A stretch of 6,531 bases of DNA, taken from Candidatus Aminicenantota bacterium (GTDB lineage Bacteria > Acidobacteriota > Aminicenantia > Aminicenantales > JAFGAV01). Below, piece after piece: positions 6,264 to 6,531 of the stretch. The DNA is taken from positions 1 to 6,531 of the forward strand of contig VGJG01000100.1 of NCBI GenBank assembly GCA_016867615.1, written 5' to 3'. Position numbers and translations under genes: made by a program. Each line of letters starts with the position of its first letter. The stretch's first letter is position 1. Below the pieces are notes generated by a model. The model saw nothing but the letters and a program-made list of their open reading frames with translations. It made no database searches and was not told the DNA's origin.

Positions 6264-6531
6264 ATGAAAAGACGCATCCTCCTCTCCGCCTCGCTGTTCC
6301 ATGCCCTGAACGACGCGGCCGCGGTCGTGGTGCCCATGACCCTGCCCCTCTTATACAACCAGCGGTTTCTCGTCACGAAGTATGCCCAGATCGGGCTGCT
6401 CTCCAACCTGGGCCTGCTGACCACGCTCGTCTTCCAGGCGCTCATCGCCCACTGGGCGGACCGCTTCGAGTACAAGAGGCTGTTGGTCGCAAGCTGCCTG
6501 GGGATGGTCGCCTCCCTGGCCCTCATCACCA
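6264..6531 (+). CDS. MFS transporter, N-terminal part, 3' end outside window
   Basis: Only 89 codons are present and the frame is open at the window edge. Residues ~4-31 and ~42-64 are hydrophobic and make transmembrane helices 1 and 2. The loop after helix 2 carries a motif-A-like segment, AHWADRFEYKRLL (62-74), the conserved D-R-x-x-x-K/R hinge of the major facilitator superfamily. The HALND (13-17) in helix 1 resembles the HxxND of fosmidomycin-resistance-type (Fsr) and related efflux permeases, so a drug or small-molecule exporter is the best guess; the substrate cannot be read from this part. It should sit in the inner membrane and use the proton gradient. It has its own promoter in the 91-base gap after the TPR-CHAT gene, and no strong Shine-Dalgarno site precedes the ATG. 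Confidence 0.8.
   Translation, partial: MKRRILLSASLFHALNDAAAVVVPMTLPLLYNQRFLVTKYAQIGLLSNLGLLTTLVFQALIAHWADRFEYKRLLVASCLGMVASLALIT

Noticed and set aside
6023..6529. 168-codon minus-strand frame across the TPR-CHAT end and the transporter start
   Set aside because: It runs antisense to two recognisable genes and has no domain signal.

Overview
The window is a GC-rich bacterial chromosomal segment with strong G/C preference at third codon positions. All intact genes are on the + strand, several start with GTG, and clear Shine-Dalgarno sites are present. The gene mix is a YgiQ-type radical SAM protein, a Thermus-like aminopropyltransferase, and an exported TPR-CHAT protein. It would fit a deep-branching, poorly cultured phylum such as Acidobacteriota or Candidatus Aminicenantes, but this assignment is a low-confidence inference from gene style.

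Layout: (1) 1-1299, the 3' portion of a YgiQ/UPF0313 radical SAM gene cut by the window edge. (2) 1467-2113, a two-gene type II toxin-antitoxin module made of a ribbon-helix-helix antitoxin and a PIN-domain VapC/FitB-like toxin, joined by a 4-base GTGA overlap. (3) 2119-2235 on the minus strand, a stub that looks like the last ~38 codons of a TPR-type protein whose body is missing; the aminopropyltransferase gene occupies the place where it should be. (4) 2298-3218, a spermidine-synthase-family aminopropyltransferase. (5) 3219-3409, a non-coding gap with two hairpins, one of them a possible terminator. (6) 3410-6172, a 920-residue protein with an N-terminal signal sequence, a TPR array and a C-terminal CHAT (caspase-like) protease domain with both catalytic residues present. 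(7) 6264-6531, the 5' end of an MFS transporter behind a well-spaced sigma-70-like promoter.

Only the toxin and antitoxin are evidently one transcriptional unit. The other genes are separated by gaps of roughly 90-190 bases and have unrelated predicted jobs: RNA or cofactor-type radical chemistry of unknown target, polyamine synthesis, a secreted or envelope protease/scaffold, and small-molecule export. The toxin-antitoxin pair next to a truncated gene remnant suggests that the interval between ygiQ and the aminopropyltransferase gene has been a site of insertion and deletion. The TPR-CHAT protein is the most interesting single gene. No CRISPR array, tRNA, rRNA or insertion sequence was seen.
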